From Bisporella sp. PMI_857 (Eukaryota; Ascomycota; Leotiomycetes; Helotiales; Helotiaceae): a stretch of DNA of 23,896 nt. The stretch spans positions 1 through 23,896 of the forward strand of contig JAJSPD010000199.1 of the NCBI GenBank assembly GCA_021307315.1. Direction: 5' to 3'. Positions 1 through 10,689 of this stretch are shown here, one piece after another (position 1 is the first letter of the stretch; every line of letters begins with the position of its first letter). The translations under genes and the position numbers were made by a program. The notes below the pieces were generated by a model. That model made no database searches and was not told the DNA's origin. It saw only the letters and a list, made by a program, of their open reading frames with translations.

Positions 1-799
1 AAAGGTCAGGTTGGTGTCTTCTTGATATGACACGCGCCATAATCCGTCCTTGGTGATGCGGGCCACAACGTGGCAGTTCTCTGGGTGAATTATGTTATTC
101 ATGTCATCGTAGCCAAATTTGTCGAATGGGTAGTAAACCTAACAATGTTGAGCTAGAAATCGAAGTCCTCCTTTTCCACTTACATTCGTTGCCACAAGTT
201 GAACATCCCATGTCTTCCCAGGGAAGTTTCTTGCTCCAAACAATGACTTCCTCACTTGACTAGTCCCTCCATCACAGCCGCATAGAAAGTCTCCCGTAAT
301 TTTCTTCTCTGTTCCGTCCTCTTGCTGAATGACTGCCCATGCTGAATTTTCATCTTGACCAACGTCTATCACCCGATGGCCCCATTTTAGGGAGATCTTG
401 CTGTTCTTCTCTGCATGAGCGAGCATTATTTTACCTAGTTGGCCTAGAGGTAGAACAGTCATAGCCTCAGGACTCTTCGACTGCGCAATGTCTTCTATTG
501 TCACTATAGTGGTCCCGTTAAGCTTTCGCCAAGCCATATTTTTTGGAAGAAAGCCAGCTTCTCGAACATCTTCCAAGACTCCAGCACGCGCCAAGATTTG
601 AATCCCAGGGGCCATCAAATGCGCGGCACGCGGTGCATCGCTTACAGTACTATCTCTTTCCAACAGTGTCACTTCTACGCCTTCTTGAGCGAGTGCTAAG
701 CTCAAAGAAAAGCCACTGGGACCGGCACCTACTACAATAACCTAGAGGCACGCTTAGATCATCCATTGTATGGCTGAGATGAAAATTGCTTACATGCAT
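1..799 (-). CDS. FAD-dependent aromatic-ring monooxygenase, PHBH type (partial, runs off the left edge)
   Basis: This gene encodes the N-terminal 234 or so residues of a class A flavoprotein hydroxylase, an NAD(P)H- and O2-using enzyme that hydroxylates aromatic substrates. The model has exons 794-799 (ATG CAT), 184-741 and 1-138. Introns are 742-793 (GTAAGC...CTAG, 52 nt) and 139-183 (GTAAGT...TTAG, 45 nt), and frame is kept across both. Visible motifs are the FAD dinucleotide fold [10 protein letters not shown] at residues 3-12, the ribose-binding acid in LLER near residue 30, and the DG motif [10 protein letters not shown] near residues 157-166. The C-terminal half, including the GD motif, lies outside the window. 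The family resembles phenol or pentachlorophenol hydroxylases and fungal biosynthetic monooxygenases; the substrate cannot be read. The two-codon first exon is the least certain part: it rests only on a good donor and on the lack of an in-frame ATG later. An AT-rich TATA-like stretch at 1004-1012 could be its promoter. Confidence 0.8.
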
Positions 800-3700
800 G
801 ATTATGTTTGAATGTCAATTTGACGAATAAATGGTCTTGGAAGAGTGACGAATTCTAGATTTCTGCCGTCGCACCTTCGGTACTGTAGTATCCCACAGAG
901 AATTCCTTTCAGGCTGCTGGAGAGAAACGTCAGACAGTAACTTGCGTAGGGGATTGTGGAATGTCAAGAAGTATCTTGTAGCCTGGCTCTGACAAAGTGG
1001 GAAATATATAAATTAGGAATACGACGTACCTGGGATTGTTTCAAAGTCCTCGGAAGTTCTAGATCTTCGGGGAGAACAAAACGAGAGCTGGATCGACCAA
1101 AGAGAAAAATCAAAGTACTATTGCAGAGAAAGCAGTTTCCTAGAATACCCTATTTTATTTCTGAGTTTATTGCCACTGACAATGAAATATTTCGCAGCGT
1201 CTAATCTTTATCCTTATTCCGCAGCCGAAAGGCTCTGGTCAGGAGTTGCCAAGTAGGACTTCTCGGAACAGAGCAAGCCCGAACAGAACATCAATCACCG
1301 GCTTAACCATCTGAAGCTATGGTAATGCAGGCAGTACAGGGGTGGTTATTTATAGAGTTACTGCCCCTAAAATAATTGTGTTTTGATATCTTTCCACCTG
1401 CCAAAACCTGTAACATTAAGAAAACATGTACCCAAAAGTCATATTGGAATAACGTCGGATATTCGGCCTTCGGACCTAGAATTCATAAGCGGTGCGGCGT
1501 AAGTATGTTAGTCATCGGATGTAGCGATCCCTATCCCAGAAATTCGTACCCGTAGATGAAATTTTATTGGTTCTCAAATGTGTATTGTAACCTCGTCACC
1601 ACAGACTGGAATGTCCATGCAGTGGCATCGTATGCAGTTGGCATTAAGACGCCACAGATTACACGACATCTATAGAAATCTGGTACAAACAGGTCGAGAT
1701 CTTGTACAGTACAAGGCTTTGACCACGATGTATCTGGCCTCAATGATTCGCTCATGTCCTCAAGGAAGAGCGCCACAATCAACAACAAAGCTCTTAATGG
1801 TCGTGTGACGGCACACTGCAACCACTTGTGATAATGGGACCTTCGCCGTGTATTAAGTGAGTTCGCACGACGGAAATTCGCGTCCCTATACTTTACTTTC
1901 ATTATGTGCGCCGAACCCGATTCGACAGCACCGTTACGATCTTGCTCGAAGAACTACGTATCTCTACTAACTGAAATTCTACAAGCGGAGTTCCCAGTTC
2001 GTCTCCCTTTGCGCAGAGAGCTCTCCAATCCAAGGCTTTCTCTACAGAAGTCGTTATTAAAATTTAGGAGGGCCTCTTTGTGATCCTTTTTTCGTGGGTA
2101 AATATACATACGAGATGCCCAAAGCAGAATTATCTAGTCTGCTGAGTATGTTATTGGGCATACTAATGTCCACTCGAGTTGCAAATAATATTGTCATTAA
2201 GCAGATTAGTGCGTGCCACATTCAAACTCAATTAATACAAGAAACGTGAGGTTTGTTAATTTTGTATCTGGATGCCAGAAATATATTGACGATACTAACT
2301 CTGAATAGACTCAGTTAGAGGCTCCCGTTGTACATTGTTGGTCCAGGTCGGGGACTGTGAGATGAAGAATGAGCAGGATATCGCTTCCGCAAAAGGGAAA
2401 GTGTCATCTTAAATGCTATTACCCTCGTCCCCATAAGCTCTAAACCGAAGTAATTGGCTCCTTAGACTGAATATAATTGTTCCCAAAGTATTAGTTCATT
2501 GAAAGCTAGAAGCAGAGCCACAATCAATATTGTACGGTGCTGGACGATGTTCCAGGGACGGCCTCTCCCACAAGCTCACGGACGATGTCCTGTAGTAGAT
2601 AAGATGGATTCCCTGCTAATTGGGTCCTGGGAGGAGAAGGAGAATGCAAGAGTTTTCACTAAGAAACTAACAATTGAATTTAAGAGTGGTTGTATATTAG
2701 AGTAAAAATTGGGTTCTTGATATTCCGATCAATTCTGTTCTGTGGTCGAGAATAGCAATAATTGTCAAAACAGAGAGAGATATCAACAGAAAGATTAGGA
2801 GCATGGACGATTTCCGCGTGTATACAGAGTTGTCATTATACGGATCGCCATTAAGAACATAAAATTAGCATATAAGGCTCTCCCTCCATGTGGAGAGTGT
2901 GAGGCCAATTGGCCGGTATTATACCAAACAGATTTACTATGACCACTGCCTGGGCGCCATACAAATCTCGGACAATGACTTTCTGCTAGGAGGGGAACTA
3001 TATGCCCTAGGCCTTATAGTGAAGGGGCTTTATATGCTAGCTTGAACGCCAGATCTGCTCTCTTTTTTAACGCTCAAACACTGGGCTCCAAATCTGCCTC
3101 TTCTACGCAGACAATCGGCGTCATGAACTCGAAGAACAACCTACGGGAAATTGCGGGTCGTCGAGCGGTGGGATAGGCAGACTGCTACCTTTTTAAACGT
3201 AACATGCATTAGCCCTCTGATTATCTACGACCACAAGTTGCGCTGCCTGACTATTACACCTCCGTAGGCTTCCAGGTCTCAACAAATGGGATTCGCGTTT
3301 GCAATGCACGTCTACCAGAGGATTAGGGCGGTCGGTAATCCATATACACAATTAAGTTCACACATAGCCCATCAATGGGATAAACTGCCTCTATTACCAT
3401 TACTGCCGTACCCGCGAACTCGTAGTAGAGCTATACCTAGGCATAATAACTTGCTGGCTGCCTTTTTCTTGAAAAGAGTTGCATTCCTCAACCCCAAATT
3501 TCTTTGCCTTTTTTTTTCTGTTTTCCAGTCTTCGTTTTCCGGTCCTCGGTATCGGGTCTTCGGTTTCGGGTCTTCGTTTCCGGTTTCCGTTCGTTGAAAT
3601 TTCCGTTGCGTTGTTGCTGAAGCATCAAATACAGTTGTTAGGAGCCATTTGGCGATATCAGTACAATTGAACCGAGAGGCAAGAGGCAAGGCTAGTGCTC

Positions 3701-3879
3701 TATGTCCTATATGATCCCGCGGCATAATGTTATTTTCCAGTCAGAATTTGACAATCGCATAATGCCTGTGAATCGCAAGTTCCTACTTTCAGCCCAGCAT
3801 CACTTGCAAGGCAGAGCAATAGCCATTTTAGCGAACCCACAATGAGTATAATTCTAGTCTAAGTATACTATAAGTCTAA
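800..3879. other. Long stretch without a recognisable gene
   Basis: Only short open frames occur here, on both strands, and none shows a known domain, a consistent exon-intron structure or coding-like codon use. The first ~200 bases are probably the promoter of the minus-strand monooxygenase. The rest is AT-rich and broken by stops, as expected of decayed intergenic or repeat-derived DNA. One exception is the T/C/G-rich simple repeat at 3505-3600. Confidence 0.5.
3505..3600. repeat. Degenerate pyrimidine-rich simple repeat
   Basis: Variants of a TTTCGGGTCTTCGG-like word follow one another, preceded by a T run, giving low complexity on one strand. The open frames that cross it on both strands are products of this composition and not genes. 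It may be the end of an old transposon, but no partner copy is seen in the window. Confidence 0.5.
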
Positions 3880-6520
3880 CTACCTTCCCTTTATTTGTTG
3901 TGCGATTAGCGTAAGCTCTAACACGTCGGCAAGTGGCACTTCGTTCTCTAGGTTTAACCTCCCAAATATTCCGCAACCGATACTTAAATATGACATGCTC
4001 TTCCCTGTTCCGCTACTACTCGCTACGTCTAGAAATGTCATGCAAATAGACACCGCGATCAAATTTAAGAATTTTCTACAGGTTGTACGGTTAGTTACTT
4101 GGCCTTGTCCATTAGACACTCTCTTACCGATCAAGTATATCTTGGCACGCGACCTGATTTGCAGTGGCCAGAACTACGTGGGCGGAGCTCAAGCACACTT
4201 CTAAGCTTCTCCTGCGACAATCTTTCGAGACTCGACCACCAGATGGAGCCGTCCATGGGAAATATATAATAAAAATGGCTTCATGGTACTGCCTGAACAT
4301 AGACAGTACAATGTGGCGAGTGTGATAGTTATCCAAGATCGTCCGCATATTGGGCTTGTGTATATCTTTTAAAGGAGCGGGCAAGCGACTTCGCCAGTCT
4401 TCCAGAAGTTTGTAAGTAACCTCTAGCTTTTGCTCTCGCTCTGCTAAGGACTGACGAAGGGCACTCTGGTTGTAGAGCATTTTCGCCGCCGAGCTAGTGA
4501 CAGTAGCATACAGACACTGAAGGCCAAACCAATCCGTCTCATCATACACTTGCGGCGGGGCGTGGTCAATCCAGTCGCTATCGAGTGCCTGTTGCAACTG
4601 TTAGTGGCATATTCTGAGTGCGTAAGGCGGAGTGGCCCCTACCGGCGAAATTCCACGTCGTAGGGAGTAAGGCACTTCAACGGAATACAAATACCACAAG
4701 CTTGTGCTCGCAAGCTCTCGATCTTCGCTATTTGTATACTCACTATAAATCAAGTCACGGTTCTCGAGTCTGAGTGCCCTAGCACAATTTACTGCCCGTG
4801 TCAAGAGTTCAGAGTGTATAGCATCATCAATATGCTCCGATATCGTTGTCTAACATGGCGATTAGCAATACGTGGTATAGACTGATGAGTGCCTTAACTG
4901 ACCAGTGCTAAGATTGTCTGATCAGTTAGCAAAATGAGCATAATAGCACGGAGGCTAAACATACCTGCAGCTTAAGAAGAGAGTTTGGTGCGCGCAAGAC
5001 ACTGCCGCGCGAATTAAGTGCCATCTTAGAGTAACAGCCAGCCTTCCTTTTCTTCTCTGGGTCTACGAAGCTCTGTGTGCTTTTCACAAGAGTGTCATAT
5101 CCGAAAGCCATGACGGAATCAATCAAATGTATCAGTATCGGGTTTGCTTGATGCGAGTTTCTAGCGTCTTTCAAGTACTTGTCGAAGCATAATCGGGTCA
5201 GGAAATTTGCGATACTATAGCTGTTACTTATCACAATTAAAAAGAAGAGAATACATAAGTTACCCTAATGGTTGTTCAAAACATGCTTCATGATGTTAAC
5301 AAAGATTTTTAATTTAGGTTGTAAGTGTTGGCATCGTTATCACGAGACTTACCGGCTTTACAACTTTCCATCAAGGCTGCATCATTCCAATACCAGGCTG
5401 CGTAACTATTATGGCATTCCTCATCGTCAAGATTTACTGAGGAGGGTTGGGACTGTACAAGGGAAATACTTTCGAATATCCGATATATTTCGTTTTGTTT
5501 GGCGTTGGTCATGCTTTCTTGCCCCTGATACCGCGACAAGAATATTGCCTGTAAAGAGAAATTTACGCTACGCACAGGATCTTGATTCAGAGCTAATCAA
5601 CATCTGTCTTGCCATTTTAGGAATAATTATTTCTTACCCGAGAAATTTCTCGTCGTGACCTTAAAGTTTACATTAGTACACAAGTTGCGAGTTGTTTTAC
5701 TTTCGCCTCGCAAAGGCAGAAGTTCTTACCTTATTATTCGGATTCAGGAATTTGATCAATTCCCCAGGGGACTCTGCTGGTTCAGTTGTGCGCGATAATC
5801 TATGAAAGGAGGGGTTTGTGTCTAAGTCAGTCAGTGCCGTCGAATTCGCCCCCGCGGAAGAATCTGTATTCTCAGCCGTGAACGGAAGGTCGAAATCGAA
5901 CTGGCAGTCAGTATCTGTCCTGGAAAATGGCCATGAAAATGTGCTCAGGCCGAGCATGCTTCCGATATACTCGTCACCCAGCGTCCGAAGGGCAGTCTGG
6001 TCGTCGGCGATTAATGATTGCCCATGCAATGTCTCGAGAGAATCGTTGGTTAAGCTGTTGGTATTCGCAAATGAAAGGGTCAAGCCTGGCGACAAGTGGG
6101 CATCATCTGGTGCTTCAGCAGGCTCGCTCGTTGTTTTCTTGCCTATCTCATCCAATTTCGATCTACTCTCAGGAGACTTCTCCGGAGACTTATCTGACGC
6201 TTGTCGCTTTTTCGAGAGAATGTACTGGCATTCATTATTATGCCTCTGCTCAATTAAGTCGGCAAAAGCACTCTACTCGGGAAAGGAGTACGCACTCGGC
6301 AATTGACACACGGTGTTGCTCCATCGCCTTTACGGTTTCTGCTGTCAATTATCGACTCGAACCTTAATTGGTGCTATTACTCACAGCGAATCTTCTTCAG
6401 CTTGCACATTGTACATGCTCCCCTCCGCCGTGGGTTCCATCTTCTATTAATAGTGAGGGGTTGCGGGGGAGAGTTTGCTTGGGTATTGGAGATTATCAGC
6501 ATCGGTGTGGAGGTAGGCAT
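3880..6520 (-). CDS. Zn2Cys6 fungal-specific transcription factor, ten-exon model
   Basis: This is a nuclear DNA-binding regulator of the Gal4 class. Exons are 6385-6520, 6296-6327, 5730-6245, 5638-5659, 5353-5592, 5264-5285, 4965-5220, 4643-4849, 4128-4588 and 3880-4075, giving about 695 aa. Introns 1 and 2 split the zinc cluster. Splicing restores C-x2-C-x6-C-x5-C-x2-C-x6-C with cysteines at 36, 39, 46, 52, 55 and 62, followed by a basic linker. Residues ~80-225 are acidic and Ser/Thr-rich. The middle homology region spans roughly 300-695, including WYLYSVEVPYSLRRGISP and a C-terminal SYLSIGCGIFGRL helix. The start is the only in-frame ATG before the zinc cluster. Exon 8 is uncertain: the best splice signal (acceptor ending 4908) gives a one-base frameshift, whereas a weaker acceptor ending 4850 keeps the frame but removes a TF-like helix. 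The two 22-nt exons rest on splice sites alone. Position among tailoring genes suggests pathway-specific control. Confidence 0.82.
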
Positions 6521-6922
6521 AGTCTTAAAATTTATGCTGTTTAGTCCTCGTAAAAATGTTCGTGTTTCTCTCAATCTTAAACCACGTCTGAATAAGTTGC
6601 ACTTGTCTTCCAACACCCAACTCTTACACGGGAAACAATCCAAGTGGTAATTCCTTTAACCCCTAATGTCAAGAGCTCTCTGACTACGCGAGGTAAAACT
6701 TAGGGCGCTTTCTTCAGGTAACTATTATTGCTGCAAGGTGGATTACGACATAAGGTTTATAAGCAATACAATTCTCTCGTGGCTGTAAGCATGGCCAAGG
6801 AAGAGGCCCCCTAGTGAGGTTGCATAACTTGACTCGAAAGCTCTATTACTCCGGTGTAACAATGCGGAAGAGAGGCACAGTGTATAATGCAATCCTTCGC
6901 CACGCTGCCACCTTACTATCCT
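6518..6922. other. Upstream region of the transcription factor
   Basis: This stretch lies upstream of the minus-strand regulator ATG at 6520 and runs to the poly-C tract. It probably holds the 5' leader and promoter. I see no other gene in it. An in-frame extension up to 6643 lacks an ATG. Confidence 0.4.
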
Positions 6923-6942
6923 CCCCCCCCCCCCCCCCCCCC
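6923..6942. repeat. Poly-C tract, 20 bases
   Basis: A run of 20 C on the plus strand lies 5 bases outside the left inverted repeat of the transposon at 6948-7942. Such tracts are length-unstable, and the length read here may partly reflect sequencing or assembly. Confidence 0.9.
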
Positions 6943-6947
6943 ACCTA

Positions 6948-7942
6948 ATATTCCTCATTCTAGGGTCAGAAACAGGGGGTGTTGCAAGGTTCAATACAAG
7001 GTTCATAAGCCACAAGTTGAGATTATTACAAACGATGTATTAAAGTAGTAAGCCAATAGAAATCTACAAATCAATGTGTCCCACTCCACCTAGTATTTTA
7101 GGTCCTCCTTCCGCGTCGATTATGGCCTGGCAACGATCAGCACTTCAAATAATATAACGTAGTTGATTTAAAATAATCGTATTAACAGCGTAATACGACT
7201 GCCACTAGTTTTTTTGAGTCCAGTTTTTCATCCAGTTTCAAATGTGCTTAATAAAATTCAAATCAGGTGACTATAAAAGCTATAGTAGCACTTTGTATAT
7301 GCTTCTTTTATAGCCTACACTTCGTTAAAGAACACGATATTCATCATCATTATTTTCGTTATACACTTCCTTATTGTTGCGAATTCAAGTTGAAGATCCC
7401 AAACGTTAGAATTATCTGAAAGCCCTTTTTAATGGCTCGTACGACGACAATAGCCTAGTCGGCAAAGAACCGTAGAAAGATCTTTGTAACTAGCATACAT
7501 ATCAGCTGCCGGTTCAATAACACAAAAAAGCCATTTCCAAGTGAACCGCTTATAAAAAAGTGAATTTTCTAGCCAAAATTGCAGTTGATTGCATTCAAAA
7601 GTTTTAAGAAAGTTTTTACGCCCGCAACGTGATTTGCGAGGCGTACGTAGTTGGTTTTTAGCGTACGATATTTGACTTTTCGTAGCATAAGGAACTTCAA
7701 ATCGAAGAGCTGTTTGGATCTCAATCCTTTTGTCTCTAGCTGTAGAAGTATTGTTAACACGTTAAGAATCTATTATTGGTTAAATGTAGAATACAGTACA
7801 AATTCAAAAAATTCTTTCCAAATTCCCGAAAAAATTTCTTTGCTTAAGTTAGTCAGCATTTTACCTTTGATTTAATTGGCTTACGAACCTTGTATTGAAC
7901 CTTGCAATACCCCCTGTTTCTGACCTAGAATGAGGAAATATT
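6948..7942 (-). mobile_element. Tc1/mariner-type element with ~65 bp terminal inverted repeats, decayed
   Basis: The ends 6948-7012 and 7877-7942 are near-perfect inverted copies, both containing AGGTTCAATACAAGG-type or complementary sequence and differing by a few substitutions and one-base indels. The ~1 kb between them holds a minus-strand transposase relic. Near 7630-7745 it matches an N-terminal HTH segment (TARDKRIEIQTALRFEV, then SRCGRK). Near 7081-7285 it matches the C-terminal end of a DDE transposase (SPDLNFIKHI, then WMKNW, then RCQAIIDAEGGPK). At least two positions where the family has Trp are now TGA, and a TAG also interrupts the frame. The element is shorter than an autonomous copy, so internal deletion is likely. 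No clean TA target duplication could be assigned. Confidence 0.8.
7081..7750 (-). pseudogene. Tc1-like transposase pseudogene inside the TIR element
   Basis: These are fragments in shifting frames of an HTH plus DDE transposase. The C-terminal catalytic Glu region appears as SPDLNFIK, where the family has SPDLNPIE, so the final acidic residue is Lys here. The middle of the protein, including the first two catalytic Asp, could not be traced with confidence. Stops interrupt every frame, so no functional protein can be made. Confidence 0.7.
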
Positions 7943-8149
7943 CATTGACTTGATGGACAAACCAACAGATATACCTAGCACTACTAAGGGTAGAAAATAT
8001 GCCTGTGATCCATGCGTATCACTGCCGTCTACAGAATGCCGATATCTTGTTTGGCTCCGATGCCGAGCCGCTCTGTACCTGTGCGTCACGCTAGGAAGGA
8101 AGGCAGCAGCGTTATCGTCCAACCGGATACCGTCGGACCATAACCGGTG

Positions 8150-8860
8150 ATCCTAGCAGTTCTACATTACCAGGGCAACCACCAACCACATATATGTACC
8201 GCTCATGCCACTTTACCTCGCTTTCCTTATATCCTCAGTTACCGTGACCGCGCTTCCAGTAGCCACAGGCATCATCAGCTAGCCTACGTGTAATGCTTAC
8301 TTTTCTATTCAGGAGCATGCATAAGCCATGCCGCTTAGCGTGATAACGTGCTGCAGGGATATTTAGCACTACCGGGTGTCAGGCATTCGGTCACCTATCC
8401 CGTCCATCCGTAAATGGGGTTGGTAGAAGAAATCATTAAAAATGCACAAAACGATCAACTGCTCGGACAATGACCGCAGAAGTAAGCTTATTGTCCTCGG
8501 ACAATGACTGCAGAAGTAAGCTTATTGTCTCATTGCATATCATAGCGTTGCAGATCATATGGCCCGGCCCATATATCGTTCTGCGGTTAAAATAAGGTTC
8601 GTTGCTCTTACTCCCTACCCTGGTGATTGCCCGGAAACATTCCTTCCCATATAAGCATAAATTAGCCCGCTGATGTGCCAAGCTGTTCGGGAGCATCCGA
8701 GGTGGGCGGTCTATAGGGACAGGTGATGCATACGCACTGGTATGTATCTACTTGCCCATTGCAGGAATATTATATACCTACTCCAAAGACTCCTACACGT
8801 GATATTAGACTCAAGGTACAGACCTTTTATCTCTATGCTAGTTGGCCTAAGGTGATGTTG
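8150..8860. other. Unassigned DNA between transposon relics
   Basis: No gene is recognised here. The only structure seen is the 34 bp tandem duplication at 8462-8529. The open frame crossing it on the minus strand contains the duplication and shows no domain. Confidence 0.45.
8462..8529. repeat. 34 bp tandem duplication, two copies
   Basis: Copies at 8462-8495 and 8496-8529 are directly adjacent and differ at one base (CCGCAG versus CTGCAG). Each unit contains a short inverted pair, GACAAT...ATTGTC. The near identity suggests a recent duplication. Confidence 0.9.
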
Positions 8861-8868
8861 CTCTACAA

Positions 8869-8895
8869 TTGAACCTTACTCCTAGTCAGGTTCAA
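8869..8895. repeat. Short inverted repeat TTGAACCT / AGGTTCAA
   Basis: This is a perfect 8 bp inverted pair with an 11 bp spacer, just upstream of the second transposase relic. The arm resembles part of the terminal repeat of the element at 6948-7942, which also contains AGGTTCAA. It may be a fragment of a related transposon end. Confidence 0.5.
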
Positions 8896-8904
8896 TACGC
8901 TATT

Positions 8905-9530
8905 GTGTTACACCTCAAAAGAAGAAATCTGGACGACGGCCTTTACTTGGGCTGGCTGAGCGCAAACAGCTAGCTGAATGGGTATGTGCCTCAGCTGAAA
9001 ATCGACGCACTCCTGGCATTCTAGGCTGGAATTGTGCAGCGTATGCCATTGAGACAGCATTAAGGAAGCCTGCCCTGACAGCTGAAAAGCAATGGGCCCA
9101 AATCCTTTGGACTGACAAAACGTGGGTTCAGCCTGGTAAACACGGAAAATTTAATGTAAAACGCCGAGTCGGTAAAGTTTTACATCCTGACTGCCTAGAC
9201 AGCAAAGTTTTTTTGAATGCAGAGTAACGCCAGTTCACATAGCTCTAAAGAAACTTTAACTGAACTTCAGCTAAAAGACTAACTTTTATTTTTTGGCCAG
9301 CTACTTTTCCAGACTTAAACTTAATTGAGTCTTTTTAGAATTGAATAAAAAATTATGTTCAAGAGAAATATCCGGAGATTCATCGGCTACATATACGGCT
9401 ACGAAAAGCAGCATGTAAAATATAGAATGCAGTAACAAATAAGCATATTCAAAGTTAATTAAGTTTATGCCAGTGCGCTGCCAGGCCGTGATTGATGCTC
9501 AAAGCGGCCTTACAAAATACTGTAGATTTA
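8905..9530 (+). pseudogene. Tc1/mariner transposase pseudogene, internally deleted
   Basis: The plus strand encodes KKKSGRRPLLGLAERKQLA (HTH region) and then continues in frame to ILWTDKTWVQPGKHGKF, which holds the first catalytic Asp, and to LHPDCLDSKV. After stops and a loss of sequence near 9225-9290 it resumes with ATFPDLNLIESF (final Glu region, normally SPDLNPIE) and IKNYVQEKYPEIHRL, and ends with MPVRCQAVIDAQSG near 9467-9510. The family's length implies that the segment between the HTH and first Asp, and that around the second Asp, are largely deleted. It belongs to the same broad clade as the element at 6948-7942 but is in the opposite orientation. Confidence 0.78.
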
Positions 9531-9689
9531 GGAGAATACAGGGTTTTAAAGCAGCGATAACATGTGAAAATGTCAGGGATGTTGGTGGGTCGACAGGGTG
9601 TGCATTTATTTGTCTTAGATACGAGTATGTAGCATCCAAGATACGAGTATGTGGTAACGGCACTATATTATGCCGACTGCTACAGTAGT

Positions 9690-10650
9690 ATCTTTCTAAC
9701 TGGATGCCGAAAGATTACAGCCGGTCCGTGTTTGATCGTAAATTTTCTAGGGCTACGAAGGCTAGTCGCAACTTCGTAGCAGAAGGCTAAAAGGATGGAC
9801 TGATTGTCACTCACGACGCTTTGTAAGGTATGTGCGCTAATATCCGAAACAAATATACGAGGAGGCTCGTAAAGAGCTGGGGTGGACTTTTAGCATTGCT
9901 ACCTTGAAGCGTATGCTAGAACAATTGGCGCTGTAAAAGGTGCCTCGCTCTTACAGCTAACTGGGCTCATAAAAGGTATCTTTGGTGCAAAGAAAGGGAG
10001 CATTGGACCCTAGAACAGTGGGGGAATACATGTGGAGTGGCGAGTGTTTTGCAGAGCGGGGGAAAGGCTGGGCAAGAGAGTGGTGCTTTCGTGCGGCGGA
10101 AGGGAAGTGGCAATCAAACATGGTATCGACATACGCAAAATTAAGGGATACATCAATTATGGATTGGGCCTGTTTTTGGTTTATTGCTGGCAGGATTCGC
10201 CGTTTAGATCTTTATATAATAGACCGCGATTTCGAGTCTGATAAACATGGGTATTCGGCCAGGCTATACTTTCAAGTTCACAACGATCAACTACTTAGAT
10301 GCTGGGAACCGGGCCTTAAATTCATGCAGGATAACGCTTTAATTTATAAAGTAAAAGACGTTATAAATGGTTCAAAGATATGGGCATACCACTAGTCGAC
10401 TGGCTACTTTATTTTTCGGATGTGAATTCAATCGAGCAGATTTGGTTTTATCTTAAAAAGCTCGTTTTACAGAGGCATCTTGAGCTTTAACAGATTGGAA
10501 AAGGAGAAGACGCTATTATAGCCTTAGAAAAGCTTTAATTGAAGCTTGGGATGAAATACTAGATCGAATATTTGAGCAGGTTACGGACAATATGCCGTAC
10601 AGGTTTATAGCAGTTATTAACAACGTAAAAGGGTAGCACATAAAATACTA
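9690..10650 (+). pseudogene. Second, distinct mariner-type transposase pseudogene
   Basis: Around 9860 the plus strand encodes EEARKELGWTFSIATLKRML, then stops. An open stretch, 9982-10395, carries most of the DDE domain. The first Asp site reads EYMWSGECFAERG, where the family has WSDE, so Asp is now Gly. Downstream lie LYIIDRDFESDKHGYSA and FMQDNALIY, with the second Asp kept. The final acidic region follows at about 10395-10470 as VDWLLYFSDVNSIEQIWF. It continues through KALIEAWDEI to about 10640. The sequence differs from the relic just upstream, so this is a separate family or lineage. Stops and the lost Asp show it is dead. No clear inverted ends were found. Confidence 0.78.
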
Positions 10651-10689
10651 GAGGTTTTAAGACCTGGGGGCATACAAGGTACAATATTT

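Noticed and set aside
3286..3725. Frames of 103-117 codons on both strands
   Set aside because: They cross the simple repeat at 3505-3600 and follow its composition.
5818..6367. Plus-strand frames of 146-162 codons over the regulator
   Set aside because: They are the complement of the zinc-cluster transcription factor exons, which carry clear domain evidence.
7081..7290. RIP as the cause of transposase decay
   Set aside because: The Trp-to-TGA changes seen are not in the preferred CpA context, and no dinucleotide index could be computed, so RIP is not claimed.
2966..8510. Shared 14-mer CTCGGACAATGACT at 2967 and 8496
   Set aside because: A match of this length is expected about once by chance in a window this size, and the flanks do not match.
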